Notes: a model not told the origin generated them from the sequence alone. 64,000 nucleotides of DNA from Porphyra umbilicalis (GCA_002049455.2 KV918923.1:62001-126000), one strand, 5' to 3'; positions 34,367 through 46,650 are shown, numbered from the stretch's first letter. Numbers and translations: made by a program.

Positions 34367-34454
34367 CACCGAGTGGGGGGCTCGAACCCCCGACCACCAG
34401 ATTAAGAGTCTGGCGCTCTGAATCGCAGTGCAATACCGACTGAGCTAACCCGGC
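34367..34454 (-). tRNA. tRNA-Lys(CUU) with a 15-nt insertion (intron) in the D-arm
   Basis: Read on the minus strand, all tRNA parts pair. Acceptor GCCGGGT pairs with ACTCGGT (two G-U pairs) with discriminator G. The D-stem is GCTC/GAGC. The anticodon stem CCAGA/TCTGG encloses loop CTCTTAA, anticodon CUU (Lys). The T-stem GGGGG/CCCCC carries loop TTCGAGC. Between GGTA of the D-loop and GAGC of the D-stem lie 15 extra bases (TTGCACTGCGATTCA). Without them the tRNA is exactly 73 nt; with them the D-loop is far too long. A TTTT Pol III terminator follows immediately (34366-34363). The intact B-box and paired stems argue for a functional gene whose insertion is spliced out. Confidence 0.85.
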
Positions 34455-34560
34455 TGTATGATAGAAGCCGCAAATCAACGATTTTTATAAATCACACTTC
34501 ATCTGATAGTGAGCGTGGTTGCAATGGCCGGAGCTTGAGCGAAATCATTATGCGAGCACC

Positions 34561-37097
34561 ATCGTCGCGAAAATGTACCACGTACTGAGAACGTGCCTAG
34601 GGAGTTCGCCCGCAGTATTGCAGGTTGATCTGAAACGGTCCCAAATGGGCCCCCAGTACGATATTTGCCGAGATTTGTCGCGTACTGGACCCCTGTTCTC
34701 CACAGTGTTCTTCCAAATGGGTAAGGTCCCATATTCGCATTTTAGATCCCCAGTACGATCTGACACTGCTCCAAGTCGTGTCTGGGAGCCGTGCGCGCAC
34801 CGTGCGCGCGCCCCAGTCGGCATTCTGGAGGCGCCCAGATGCAGCCGGAGGCCCCCAAACGCACACTGCAGGAAGTCGTCTGGGATTTATCCAGGAGTTA
34901 CGTGGTGCCTTCTTGCGGCGATTCGTGGCCGCGCGGCAAAACGTCTACGCATCGCACGCGGGAGCTCTGTCGTATGGGGCAGCAGTGGCGCTACGTTATT
35001 CCGCACGGATAGAGAACGTGGTAGTGAAGCGTACGTTCTACATTGCGCTCTCACGCCTCCCGGGGGAGAGAGACCTGGTGGGAAGCGGCCGTATGGGCCT
35101 GATAGTCCCATCTGACTGCTCGCCCACCCCGCCCCGCCCCTCCCGCCCGTCCCACCGACCCCACCCTGCGCCTCCCGCCCGTCTCGCCCACCCCGCCTCG
35201 CCCCTCCCACCCAAGTCGGGCACCTGAAGAAGTATACACGACGACCACCGAAAGCAGGAGAAGCGCAAGAAAGAAAACAAACAGACAGACGACAGCACAA
35301 GCAAGAGTCAACAGCGAACACATCACCCCAAGTTAGACTCGGCCCCCACAGCGAAAAGAAGCAGGTCTGTACGCCCCCCCACTCCTGTGCCCGACCTGCG
35401 CAACGCGGCGGTAGTCGCGGCAGACAGACGCCGATCAGGCATCGCGCGCTCCCGATGGATAAAGCCGAAACAGCCCCGCCGTCGACACTCTCCGCACTGG
35501 CGCCATCTCCCCCCGCTTCGACCACCACGCACCCTCCACCACTCGTCCAAGTCCGTGCGCAAGTCGCGCCGCCACCGCCTTTGCCACCATTCACATCACC
35601 TACATGGATACCCACTGCACGGGACAGGAAAGGGGAAATATGGGCAGTGCGGGGCAGTACGGGGCAGTACGGGGCAGTACGGGGCAGTACGGGGCAATAC
35701 GGGGCAGTAAGGGGCAGAAGGGAGAAGCATGGGACAGCACCACAGAGAAAAAGCGAGCAGTTTTTCCAGACGAGGACGCAGAAAGACGTCCTACGTGCAA
35801 AAACGGCACGCACCCTCCAACAGCACTCCATGTCGTCACCGCATGCACGGCAAGAGATCAAACAGGCGCTATGGCATACACAACACGACAACATACGCGT
35901 GTGTAAAGTTGAAAGTGATGCTCCAGGTGCACTTCGTGGCGGGAGGGCGGGCTGATCCGGCCATCGTAGAGGCAGTGCGGGCCGATCTGCGATCGCCAGA
36001 CTTGGGTGCGCTCGGCCCACAGGATGTGCTGCTGCCAGGCACCCACTCTGAGTAAGAAAGGGCCGTGCGGGAAGGGTCAGGAGGACCCAGCCGTTGGGAA
36101 CGGGACAGACGGTGGGCGGGGGGTGGACCGGAGCGGGTGGGGGTCCCTGAGGGGCGCGTGATGAGGCAAGGTGGTACTGGTCACGAGACGACCACCTGCG
36201 CTACACAAACGGACGATAGACCAATACGAGGTTGTGGAAGGGATCCTCGTCCAAGCAAGGCCCTCGTTTAAGATTTGCCCGGCCACGAAGGCCCCTTGCC
36301 TGACGTGCTGCCGGCCCCTCACCTGTGGTACGCTCGGCCAAGCGGTTTCTGTTCAGAGGTTGTTCGGCTCCCGTGGCACGAGCCAGAGGAAGGCGGTTGT
36401 CAGAGGTGCAGCCCTGGCGTTCGTCTCCACCACACAGACTGGACAATACCTGAGAAGCCTTCCTCGCCGCCGACGAGGCGCCCTCGCAGTACCAGTCATT
36501 GCGCGTCAATGGATCTCAGCCTGCCACAGGCTCACCGAGATGAGCTATACTCAGGTGACTCCTGACCGGTAAGGGCCCTCACAGTGACCCAAAATGAGGA
36601 TCACGGTGCCTGCGCGGGGCCGACTACATTTCAGTGCTTGGCGGTGCGTGACATGGGCCCGGCTCAGCGGTTGTGGGCCACAGGATCTGTGTCCTCGTTT
36701 CGAGGTGTGACCAACCGGTCACACCATCGAGGATCAATAAGGGCCACTTACGTTCCAGATAGTCGAGCCCCCCAGAATCCAGCGATCAGCGAACGCAGTT
36801 GATCTGTGACCAGTCCGCTGTTGGAGGCATTGAATCGTCCGAAGAGCAGAAATTATCCCTCTAGCCGACCGACTTGTAGCCTGCTTTTTGGGAGACTACA
36901 TCATGCAGTTTCCCTCCACGGCGTCGTAGATTGATGAGGGCTCCGCTTGTAGCCCACGTTCCCTCGTGGCCAGCACAGGGCCGTCTGGGCCGGCAACAAT
37001 TTCAGATCAGGAGTACAAATTTCGGCCCGCAGCACGCCCGCAGCACGCGCAGCACGCCGAGCACACCCCCAGTAGAGTGGTACATTTTCGCGACGAT
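34561..37097. mobile_element. Possible 2.5-kb nonautonomous element with 21-bp inverted ends
   Basis: ATCGTCGCGAAAATGTACCA at 34561 is repeated exactly, inverted, at the right end (21 bp in all; 34561-34581 and 37077-37097). An adjacent TACTG is also shared after a short mismatch. The interior has no recognisable transposase. A target duplication is ambiguous because the outermost AT dinucleotides can belong either to the repeat or to the flanks. A chance 21-bp inverted match at this distance is unlikely, but only one copy is visible. Confidence 0.45.
35641..35720 (+). repeat. Eight tandem copies of a 10-bp unit (GGGGCAGTAC)
   Basis: A decamer minisatellite with four perfect internal units and diverged units at both ends. 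Confidence 0.9.
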
Positions 37098-38921
37098 TAA
37101 CAGCCAAAGAGCATCAGTTTCAGCATACAGTAATCGTGCCATCCCTGTTTGAGGGGCCCTGAGGGGCAACAGTGCGACGGCAACAGATCCGACAACCAGC
37201 CAAGCGAAGCGTCGCACATCTCTTGAGACCTCCCGTTTCTCTTTCTTGTGAATGATTAGCGAAGCTTCTATACGGCTGTCGGAACACGTGGCGTTTTTCC
37301 GCCGGATGGCAAACGTTGATTGGCACAAATGGTGGGCCGAATCTGACGACGTATTGGCTGTAGGCTAGATCACGCGTCACTGCCCCCTGAGCACGCCTAA
37401 TTAAGCCGGCTCTTCTGGGTCTGAGCATTATATCAGGACCCGAAAAGCCCAGCTGTGACGTGCTAAAATTCTAGTTGTCGAGAAGCAATTGAGCCGCGTC
37501 CCCTTTTTTTTCGCGCGTCCCGATTTTTTTTAACCTTCTCTATGGCATCTCTGGGAGGGTTGACCGACCCCCTAGAATCGTCTGTGATCCAAACATGGTC
37601 GGGGTCGGCGAATCACGATTTGCTCACGCCTCGTCAATACTGAAGCACGCAGGCGCATGAGCACCGCTCCCTTGAAAGTGCTGTTCTTCGTCTCGGAGAC
37701 TGCGGGCTTGCTGCAGTGGCGCACAAAAAAGCGTATGCCAGTGAAGTTGGGATGTATGCCATCGAGTGATGCCGCTGAACAGTGGATACTGATGGGAGGG
37801 GAGTGGGGAAGTGAGGGGGGGGTAGGGATCATGCGCTTGGGACATGGAACATTCTTGAGAGAAAAGGGGCGCTCACCCGTCCCCCCACCCCCCTGTTGGG
37901 TCAAGTTTGTCGGCCCTCCTATGGTCCAACCTTCAAATCGCAGCCACGTTCAGGTCCTACATCCTCCTGTACCCCCGGCAACAAGTACTGGGGGGGAGGT
38001 GTGGATCATGCGGAGAACCTTAATGGAAGCTCCCCCTCGACTTCCGGAGACACAGACGGTGTGGTGAGCCAGAGTGTGCAAAGTGGTTCTGACGACTTCT
38101 GCGGCTCTGACAAGTCCTTTTAAAAAAACAGCAGCGTGGTCAATAACTCATGTCGTCCAGTGTTTCTCGTTTGTTTGAGGCTGCGCCTGGGTTTCTCTCT
38201 CGTGGAGATGTCGTCTAGTGCTGCTTGAGAAGCTCAACAGGAGACGACACGCGAAAACTGAGCGACAACAGTGCTCACTGGGGTCGCCCTCATGGATACA
38301 CACTGTTCATGGCAAGACTGCAGTCATGCCGTGAACAGACCGAGGAACGCCGCCACAGCCCGACCACCCGAGCTGGAATGGTGGGGATGCGGGTGGGGTG
38401 GTCCAGATGGGGTGGTCCTACCCCAGCTGGGATTGTCGGGATGCGACTTCGTTCCTCGCTGACTTTCCTGGGAGCCATTGGAATGTTCATAGCTGCACCT
38501 ACACTTGAAGGCCAGTGACAGCTCATGTCGCTCTCCACGTTTCAAGACCCCTTGAAACTTGTGCGCCCACTCTGAAAGACGACGGCTCAGGCTGACAGAA
38601 ACTCAAGCGACCAATGAGCTATTGTATTTGACGAGTAACCCAACCGGGAGCCACAATGCTCTTGAAAACCCAGAAGATCCGATGCACCCACTGCTAACTA
38701 GGCGCGTGAGGAGGCAGCGCATGTGGCGCCTCTTGGACGGTGTGTCCAGCAGCATAGTGGGTCTTTAACCACGTTCCCTGGTTGGAGTTCGTCTCCAACA
38801 TTTCCCCCCCCCCCCGCTTCACAATGGTTTATTGTTTTTAGTAGAAAACCGGGCATTTTGTCAGGCGTGTCGAGCAGATGCGCACAAGAAAGGTCTCTCC
38901 TCGAGTCGATTCCAGCGCAGA
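37098..38921. other. Intergenic, no recognisable gene
   Basis: About 1.8 kb of balanced composition with only short frames and no domain. A small imperfect direct repeat around 38378-38452 (GGATGCGGGTGG type) is the only structure seen. Confidence 0.4.
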
Positions 38922-39318
38922 GCTCCTCAAAACGTGGGCGCACGCAAGCCCGTTTTTGCGTGGTTTTCTTGTCCGACGGCATGTTGCAGCACAAGATCTT
39001 GTCGCATGAACATTCTGAAGCGAGTTCTTGTGTTTTCATTGTTGGTAGGCAGAGCCTGGGTACGTAAGCTGCCAATCAATGTTCCAGAGCATTGACCCAA
39101 GAAGCATGGCACGCCCTCATTGCATGTTCCTTGCAGCGGGCGATTCCGTGTCGTTGCTGGCACACTCTGAAGCGCAGTTCCGCAGTATGAAATCGTATTC
39201 TGTTCCACTCACAGTCTGCACCGCCGCGACATGCGTCTTGTGATATGGATTTTTACAAGCGCGATCCGTGCAAAACTTTATCGTAAACCACTTGTACTGA
39301 AAACCGAGCCACAAGATA
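38922..39318. mobile_element. Left part of a split copy of the 10.7-kb MITE family
   Basis: Begins with the family's terminal sequence (GCTCCTCAAAACGTGGGCGC) and follows the intact copy at 10.7 kb through the ACCACTTGTACTGAAAA segment. It then stops at a TA (39317-39318), where a much larger element begins. The right part resumes at 48645. Confidence 0.75.
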
Positions 39319-39884
39319 TTGCTGATCCCCCAATTTTGTCCTCACGGCCGCGGAACGGTACGGTTGTCTTTTCACTCTTTTTTGCTAACGCTGCCCTCAA
39401 ATTCTTACCTTGGCCCTAATTTTTGGAACTCGGACTTAGCATTGGTCGGGAAGTCGATTCAAGTGCATAGCATTCCTGAGGCGGCACGGAGCCGCCCGTT
39501 CAGTCGCAGTGATTAGGTGCAGACACTTCTCTAGGCGACCTCCGACACCGGCATCCGTTCGCTTCTGCTAAGAAACGGCTTTTTCTTCCATGTAATTTTC
39601 ATTTTCTCGCTCCTCCAGAGGCTGCATCCGCGCAGAGTGTGGAGAACGCCTTTTTTCTTCTGTTCTCTTCCCGTTTTCTTATGTTGTCTGTGCCCGCAAC
39701 GAGGTCAGGAATGATTCAGGAGTGTGCCCATGCGGACAGGTGACCACTCTTTGCGCGCGCGCGCGCAGTGGAGGTGAGAGCAGCAGCGGGTGCCCGCCGC
39801 ACGGCACCGAGGTCGAAGTCCTCACAGCTGCCGCGGGTGGCCGCCCTCGTCCAAGCTGTGTCGTTGCCAGCTTTTTTTTTCTTG

Positions 39885-40898
39885 ATGAAGACCACTGAAG
39901 TTCGTCGTCTGGCCGTGGCCCTACATTCGCAGGACGGGCAGAGCGTGGCACGTGCTGCGGCGAACGCGCACATGTCGCGTCGCACGCTGACTCGCTTTTT
40001 GGCCTATGTGGAGGAGACTGGGGACGTACATTATGACCTGGAGAAGTGGAACAGCCACGCAGACAACCAGACACGCTGTCCTGACTTGCGTGCCGCCGTG
40101 TTGTATGCGGTGGAGCAGTGCCCGGAGGTGTACCTGGATGAGATTACGGACTTTGTCGCGCGCGTTCAGGCTTTGCTCGGAACTGACTTCTCTGTGTCTG
40201 TGTCTTCGGTGTCTCGCGTTCTGGCTGCGAATGGCATCACACGCAAAGTGATTGAGACTTGCTTCATTTCACGCAACGAGCTGACCAGAGCGCAGTGGGT
40301 TCACTCTCAGTGGGATTTTCCTCTGCGCACGCGAGTTTATGTGGATGAGGCCCACCGCTGTGGTCGGTCCGCCGAGCGCAAGTGGGCCTGGAAGCTGCGA
40401 GGAGAGCGGGCCGAGTGCCACGTCTCCAACAGTAGGGGCGTGAGCACAAGCTTTTTCGTAGCCATGGGCCACGACCAGGTCCTCGACTGGATGATCACTC
40501 AACCCCCGCCCGGCCAGTCGTCTGTTGATTTTTTAGTGTTTGTGTTGGCCCATCTTTTACCCAGTATGAACGCCTATGACCCTGCTTTACCCTGGGCTGA
40601 CCAACCCGACCGTTGCGTTTTGATTTTAGACAATGCTCGCGTTCACGACGAGCTTGCTTTGGCTGTGATTGAGGCTGCTGGCGTCTTTGTTTGTCGCCTC
40701 CCGCCGTACAGCCCGGACTTCAATCCGATTGAGGATGTCTTCTCAGTCGGCAGCAGTTGGTTGCGTCGCAACGTAACTCCGGAGCAGTTCAACGACTGGC
40801 CCTTCCTGAGTATTGCAGCAATGCTATCACACATCACCCCGGCGATGTGCACTGGCTTCGTCCGGGCGGCCGTCAAAAACTACTGCTTCTACATCTGA
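39885..40898 (+). CDS. Tc1/mariner/IS630-type DDE transposase
   Basis: 337 residues from ATG 39885, preceded by a T-run, to TGA 40896-40898, with no intron. An N-terminal helix-turn-helix covers about residues 5-45 (SVARAAANAHMSRRTLTRFL), and a second DNA-binding half lies at 66-120. The catalytic DDE_3 domain has D154 (VYVDEAH), D249 (LILDNARVH) and E283 in PPYSPDFNPIE, with 33 residues between the last two, close to the DD34E class. Full length and all three acidic residues suggest an active enzyme. It cuts at the element's inverted repeats and inserts at TA. It lies 566 bp inside the left terminal repeat of the 9.3-kb element and is transcribed inwards. Confidence 0.9.
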   Translation: MKTTEVRRLAVALHSQDGQSVARAAANAHMSRRTLTRFLAYVEETGDVHYDLEKWNSHADNQTRCPDLRAAVLYAVEQCPEVYLDEITDFVARVQALLGTDFSVSVSSVSRVLAANGITRKVIETCFISRNELTRAQWVHSQWDFPLRTRVYVDEAHRCGRSAERKWAWKLRGERAECHVSNSRGVSTSFFVAMGHDQVLDWMITQPPPGQSSVDFLVFVLAHLLPSMNAYDPALPWADQPDRCVLILDNARVHDELALAVIEAAGVFVCRLPPYSPDFNPIEDVFSVGSSWLRRNVTPEQFNDWPFLSIAAMLSHITPAMCTGFVRAAVKNYCFYI

Positions 40899-41220
40899 GG
40901 GCCGAACATGGTACGTGATCGACTCTATCTTGCTTGCGCGTGCTCATCCCCCACTAACAAGTCCCAATGCACAACGTCTCCCAACACAAAGCCAGGCACC
41001 AGACGGAACACGGAACTCAAAGACCGCGTACGACGTGTCCAAGATTAGAACCGATGAGGTCGACACAGCCCCACCAATGCTGCGGTGTTGGTTCTTCTGC
41101 ACCACCCCAATCGACAGGTATTGACATGCAGTCGTTTGCGGTCGCAAGCGCTGAATGTTTCCATGCATCCATCGGTCTGTGCTGTCACCTTCGATTTCCT
41201 ATGGTCTGTGACTGTTTTGA

Positions 41221-42865
41221 CCCCCCCGGTGAACTCCCCGCCGAACAATAGGTCGGAGACTCGTGGGGTGGCGACGGCGACGGCGGCGGATTGCGTGCAG
41301 CAAAACATTGCACGCCGTCAGGAGCCGTGCGCGCCGCCCCTGGTTCTGGGGGGCGCGTTTGAGTGGCGGGGGCGCCGCCTTGGAGGGGGCGTGGGGGGTG
41401 GTATGGACAGCGGTGCGGCTGGACGGCTGATGCGTGCGCGACGGACGGGTACGTGCTTTGCGTAGGGTGCGCTGTCGCTTGATTGACTTGCTGTGTGTGT
41501 GGTCTTTGTGTGCTTGCATCTCCGTGTAGGGACACAGCGGGTGCACGCACGACAGCAGGCGGCATGGCGCGCCGGAGGAAGCCGGAACGGTGGCGCCGCC
41601 GTCGCTGGGGTTGGTGTGTACATGCGAAATGAAAAGGAACTGACGTGCTGTGGTTGGTGATGGCGTTTGCTCTCCTTTTGACTGCCTCCCTTGGTCTGTG
41701 CTTCTTTCTTTGTATTCCTATGGTCTGTGCCTGTTTTTGACCCCCCCGGTGAAATCCCCGTCCAACAATAGGTCGGGGATTGGGGCAGTGGCGCCGGCGA
41801 CGGCGGCGGACTGCGTGCAGCAACACGTTGCACGCCGTCGGGTGGCGTGCGCGCCGCTCCTGGTTCTGGGGGGCGCGTTTGAGTGGACGGGGCGCCGCCT
41901 TGGAGGGGGCGTGGCGGGTGCTGTGGACAGCGGTGCGCCTGGACGGTTGATGTGGGCGAGACGGACGGGTACGTGCTTTTTGTGGGGTGCACTGTCGCTT
42001 AATTGACTTGCTGTGTGTGTGGTCTTTGTGTGCGTGCATCGCCGTGTAGGGACACAGCGGGTGCACGCACGACAGCAGGCGGCATGGCGCGCTGGAGGAA
42101 GTCGGGCCGGTGGCGCCGCCGTCGCTGGGGTTGGTGTGTACATGCGAAATGAAAAGGAACTGACGTGCTGTGTTTGGTGATGGTGTTCGCTTGCTTTTTC
42201 ACTGCATCCCTTGGTCTGTACTTTTTTCTTTGTATTCCTATGGTCTGTGCCTGTTTTTGACCCCCCCGGTGAACTCCCCGTCCAACAATAGGTCGGGGAT
42301 TGGGGCAGTGGCGCCGGCGACGGCGGCGGACTGCGTGCAGCAACACGTTGCACGCCGTCGGGTGGCGTGCGCGCCGCTCCTGGGTCTGGAGGGCGCGTTT
42401 GAGTGCACGGGGTGCCGCCTTGGAGGGGGTGTGCGGGTGCTGTGGACAGTGGTGCGCCTGGACGGTTGATGTGGGCGAGACGGACGGGTACGTGCTTTGT
42501 GTGGGGTGCGCTGTCGCTTGATTGACTTGCTGTGTGTGTGGTCTTTGTGTGCGTGCATCGCCGTGTAGGGACACAGCGGGTGCACGCACGACAGCAGGCG
42601 GCATGGCGCGCCGGAGGAAGCCGGAACGGTGGCGCCGCCGTCGCTGGGGTTGGTGTGTACATGCGAAATGAAAAGGAACTGACGTGCTGTGTTTGGTGAT
42701 GGTGTTCGCTTGCTTTTTCACTGCATCCCTTGGTCTGTACTTTTTTCTTTGTATTCCTATGGTCTGTGCCTGTTTTTGACCCCCCCGGTGAACTCCCCGT
42801 CCAACAATAGGTCGGGGATTGGGGCGGTGGCGACGGCGACGGCGGCGGATTGCGTGCACAAACAC
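41221..42865. repeat. Tandem array of a ~520-bp unit, four copies
   Basis: An anchor (GACCCCCCCGGTGAA) recurs at 41221, 41741, 42261 and 42780, a period of 519-520 bp. Copies share a promoter-like T-rich half and a GC-rich half that begins with the anchor. The first copy is the most diverged; the last is truncated after about 85 bp. The right side of the palindrome holds inverted copies (anchors near 45626 and 46146, and a decayed one near 46665). Both strands stay open through the units, giving repetitive Thr/Pro/His/Arg-rich frames that I do not regard as genes. Confidence 0.85.
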
Positions 42866-45800
42866 GTTTCTGACGGCCTCACGGCAGGCGCAAGCCCTTG
42901 ATTTGGGCAGGCGTCATCCAGTTGCGTCATCGGACGCGACGCGTTTTGCTTGTCGTGCTGTCGTGACGGCTTCGCATGGGTTTTGTGTTTTGTCGTTGTG
43001 CCTTTGTTTTGTTTCCCTTTGCTGCCGCTAGTGGGCATGGGACGATGGTACTTTCAGTGGGTTGGCCACCTGTTCTTTTGCCACGCACGGGCAGGTCTTT
43101 CCTTTTTTTCATCGAGAGTTGTTCCTCGGTGTGTTACCGTGTTCCTTTGCTTCTCCTGTGTGTGTTTTCTTTCTTTTCTACCTTGTCGCCGTGGTTGGTC
43201 TTTTGTGTTTCATCAAACGGTCGCTGTCTTTGTTTTGTATCCACTTTGCGACACAGAACAGTTGGCTAAGGAAAGGCTTGTGACATGTAATCATGTCATG
43301 GCTCAAGTGAGACGCCGCAAGGGGCTGTGCAAGCGACGCAAAGCTGTTGAGCAGAAGACAGAGGCTTAGGTGCGTCTGACAGAGGGCACGGAGGTGGGTG
43401 GGGGGAGGCATAGTGAGTAGGGGGCCCCCATTTGCAAAAATGGTTCCGAGGACGTCAGTGCGGTGGGTGTGTTGCGGAAGGGCAACTGTGAGGCTTCTTG
43501 ACTGTTGCCGGAACGCGCGAACAGCTGGGAGCGTCAGAGACGCCTAAAATGCGCAAGGTGGTCAGCACCGGCCATAATGGGGGGACATGTGCGAGAAAAG
43601 CGGCATCCGGAATGTTGGGGGGGAGGGAGGAGATAGAGGGCAGAATGCTGGAGGGGGGGTGGGGCCGTGCGAGCAGTCGACAGCTGGCGGTTTTACTGCT
43701 GGCAATGACCGCGGCGGTGTAAACGCTGCGGTGTGCTGCTAAAAGGGTGAGGAGTGGGAGGGGGAGATGCTCTGACGAGGAAGCATCCATACACCGGCCA
43801 ACTGCGGCGGACAGGTTGGCGCATCCCGAGCGCGGTCCGCGGCGTGCCCGCCGCGGCCGCTGGCTGCCGCAAGAAGACCGAAAGTGGCCAAGTCCAGAGA
43901 GACGCCACCTCCATCATTGTTGGAGCGAGTGTCGATCGTCCGCCATGTGGACCAATCAGAAGGCAATGTCAGATGCGAGAACCGCATTGCAAAGCCCCCC
44001 CCCATTTATCCGCGTGGATCGGGGGTGGGGACGGCACCCGCTGCCATCGCGCCTCAGGCGCGTTTCCAGCCGCCTTCGTGCTCTTGACCTGTCTGTTGGG
44101 AAATATTTGATCCCACGGCCCGATCGTGGTCTTCTTGGAGGTGACATCTGGCGGTGCTCACTCCGAAACTGTTCTTGCCGCTCAAAAAGAACCGACTTTG
44201 ACTGACAAAAGACCAGACACAGAGCGACAAGACCAGTTTCAGAGTGCGCACATCCAGATGTCACCTCCAAGAAGACCACGATCGGACCGTGGGATCAAAT
44301 ATTTCCCAACAGACAGGTCAAGAGCACGAAGGCGGCTGGAAACGCGCCTGAGGCGCGATGGCAGCGGGTGCCGTCCCCACCCCCGATCCACGCGGATAAA
44401 TGGGGGGGGGCTTTGCAATGCGGTTCTCGCATCTGACATTGCCTTCTGATTGGTCCACATGGCGGACGATCGACACTCGCTCCAACAATGATGGAGGTGG
44501 CGTCTCTCTGGACTTGGCCACTTTCGGTCTTCTTGCGGCAGCCAGCGGCCGCGGCGGGCACGCCGCGGACCGCGCTCGGGATGCGCCAACCTGTCCGCCG
44601 CAGTTGGCCGGTGTATGGATGCTTCCTCGTCAGAGCATCTCCCCCCTCCCACTCCTCACCCTTTTAGCAGCACACCGCAGCGTTTACACCGCCGCGGTCA
44701 TTGCCAGCAGTAAAACCGCCAGCTGTCGACTGCTCGCACGGCCCCACCCCCCCTCCAGCATTCTGCCCTCTATCTCCTCCCTCCCCCCCAACATTCCGGA
44801 TGCCGCTTTTCTCGCACATGTCCCCCCATTATGGCCGGTGCTGACCACCTTGCGCATTTTAGGCGTCTCTGACGCTCCCAGCTGTTCGCGCGTTCCGGCA
44901 ACAGTCAAGAAGCCTCACAGTTGCCCTTCCGCAACACACCCACCGCACTGACGTCCTCGGAACCATTTTTGCAAATGGGGGCCCCCTACTCACTATGCCT
45001 CCCCCCACCCACCTCCGTGCCCTCTGTCAGACGCACCTAAGCCTCTGTCTTCTGCTCAACAGCTTTGCGTCGCTTGCACAGCCCCTTGCGGCGTCTCACT
45101 TGAGCCATGACATGATTACATGTCACAAGCCTTTCCTTAGCCAACTGTTCTGTGTCGCAAAGTGGATACAAAACAAAGACAGCGACCGTTTGATGAAACA
45201 CAAAAGACCAACCACGGCGACAAGGTAGAAAAGAAAGAAAACACACACAGGAGAAGCAAAGGAACACGGTAACACACCGAGGAACAACTCTCGATGAAAA
45301 AAAGGAAAGACCTGCCCGTGCGTGGCAAAAGAACAGGTGGCCAACCCACTGAAAGTACCATCGTCCCATGCCCACTAGCGGCAGCAAAGGGAAACAAAAC
45401 AAAGGCACAACGACAAAACACAAAACCCATGCGAAGCCGTCACGACAGCACGACAAGCAAAACGCGTCGCGTCCGATGACGCAACTGGATGACGCCTGCC
45501 CAAATCAAGGGCTTGCGCCTGCCGTGAGGCCGTCAGAAACGTGTTTGTGCACGCAATCCGCCGCCGTCGCCGTCGCCACCGCCCCAATCCCCGACCTATT
45601 GTTGGACGGGGAGTTCACCGGGGGGGTCAAAAACAGGCACAGACCATAGGAATACAAAGAAAAAAGTACAGACCAAGGGATGCAGTGAAAAAGCAAGCGA
45701 ACACCATCACCAAACACAGCACGTCAGTTCCTTTTCATTTCGCATGTACACACCAACCCCAGCGACGGCGGCGCCACCGTTCCGGCTTCCTCCGGCGCGC

Positions 45801-46650
45801 CATGCCGCCTGCTGTCGTGCGTGCACCCGCTGTGTCCCTACACGGCGATGCACGCACACAAAGACCACACACACAGCAAGTCAATCAAGCGACAGCGCAC
45901 CCCACACAAAGCACGTACCCGTCCGTCTCGCCCACATCAACCGTCCAGGCGCACCACTGTCCACAGCACCCGCACACCCCCTCCAAGGCGGCACCCCGTG
46001 CACTCAAACGCGCCCTCCAGACCCAGGAGCGGCGCGCACGCCACCCGACGGCGTGCAACGTGTTGCTGCACGCAGTCTGCCGCCGTCGCCGGCGCCACTG
46101 CCCCAATCCCCGACCTATTGTTGGACGGGGAGTTCACCGGGGGGGTCAAAAACAGGCACAGACCATAGGAATACAAAGAAAAAAGTACAGACCAAGGGAT
46201 GCAGTGAAAAAGCAAGCGAACACCATCACCAAACACAGCACGTCAGTTCCTTTTCATTTCGCATGTACACACCAACCCCAGCGACGGCGGCGCCACCGTT
46301 CCGGCTTCCTCCGGCGCGCCATGCCGCCTGCTGTCGTGCGTGCACCCGCTGTGTCCCTACACGGCGATCCACGCACACAAAGACCACACACACAGCAAGT
46401 CAATCAAGCGACAGTGCACCCCACACAAAGCACGTACCCGTCCGTCTCGCCCACATCAACCGTCCAGGCGCACCGCTGTCCACAGCACCCGCCACGCCCC
46501 CTCCAAGACGGCGTTTCGTCCACTGAGACGCGCCTACCAGAACCAGGAGCGGCGCGCACGCCACCCGACGGCGTGCAACGTGTTGCTGCACGCAATCCGC
46601 CGCCGTCGCCGGCGCCACTGCCCCAACCACCGACCTATTGTTGGTTGGGC
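41756..46650. repeat. 4.9-kb near-perfect palindrome (two ~2.4-kb inverted arms)
   Basis: Sequence from about 41756 to 44151 is repeated inverted from 44254 to about 46650. Paired positions sum to about 88405 throughout, so no length difference accumulates. The central ~100 bp is itself an imperfect inverted repeat. A few single-base differences separate the arms (for example in GGCCCGATCG against GGTCCGATCG beside the centre, and in the GCAGTCCGCC word near 42330 against 46075). They also diverge gradually at the right end. Each arm carries an identical T-rich 139-codon frame (42950-43369 plus, 45037-45456 minus) of uncertain coding status. Confidence 0.85.

Noticed and set aside
42950-43369. 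139-codon hydrophobic frame in each palindrome arm as a membrane protein
   Set aside because: Its hydrophobicity follows from T-rich DNA. It lacks a clear start context and any family resemblance.
41756-46650. Palindrome as a pure sequencing foldback artefact
   Set aside because: The arms differ at several single bases and diverge gradually at the right end. Artefact remains possible and is stated as a test in the finding.
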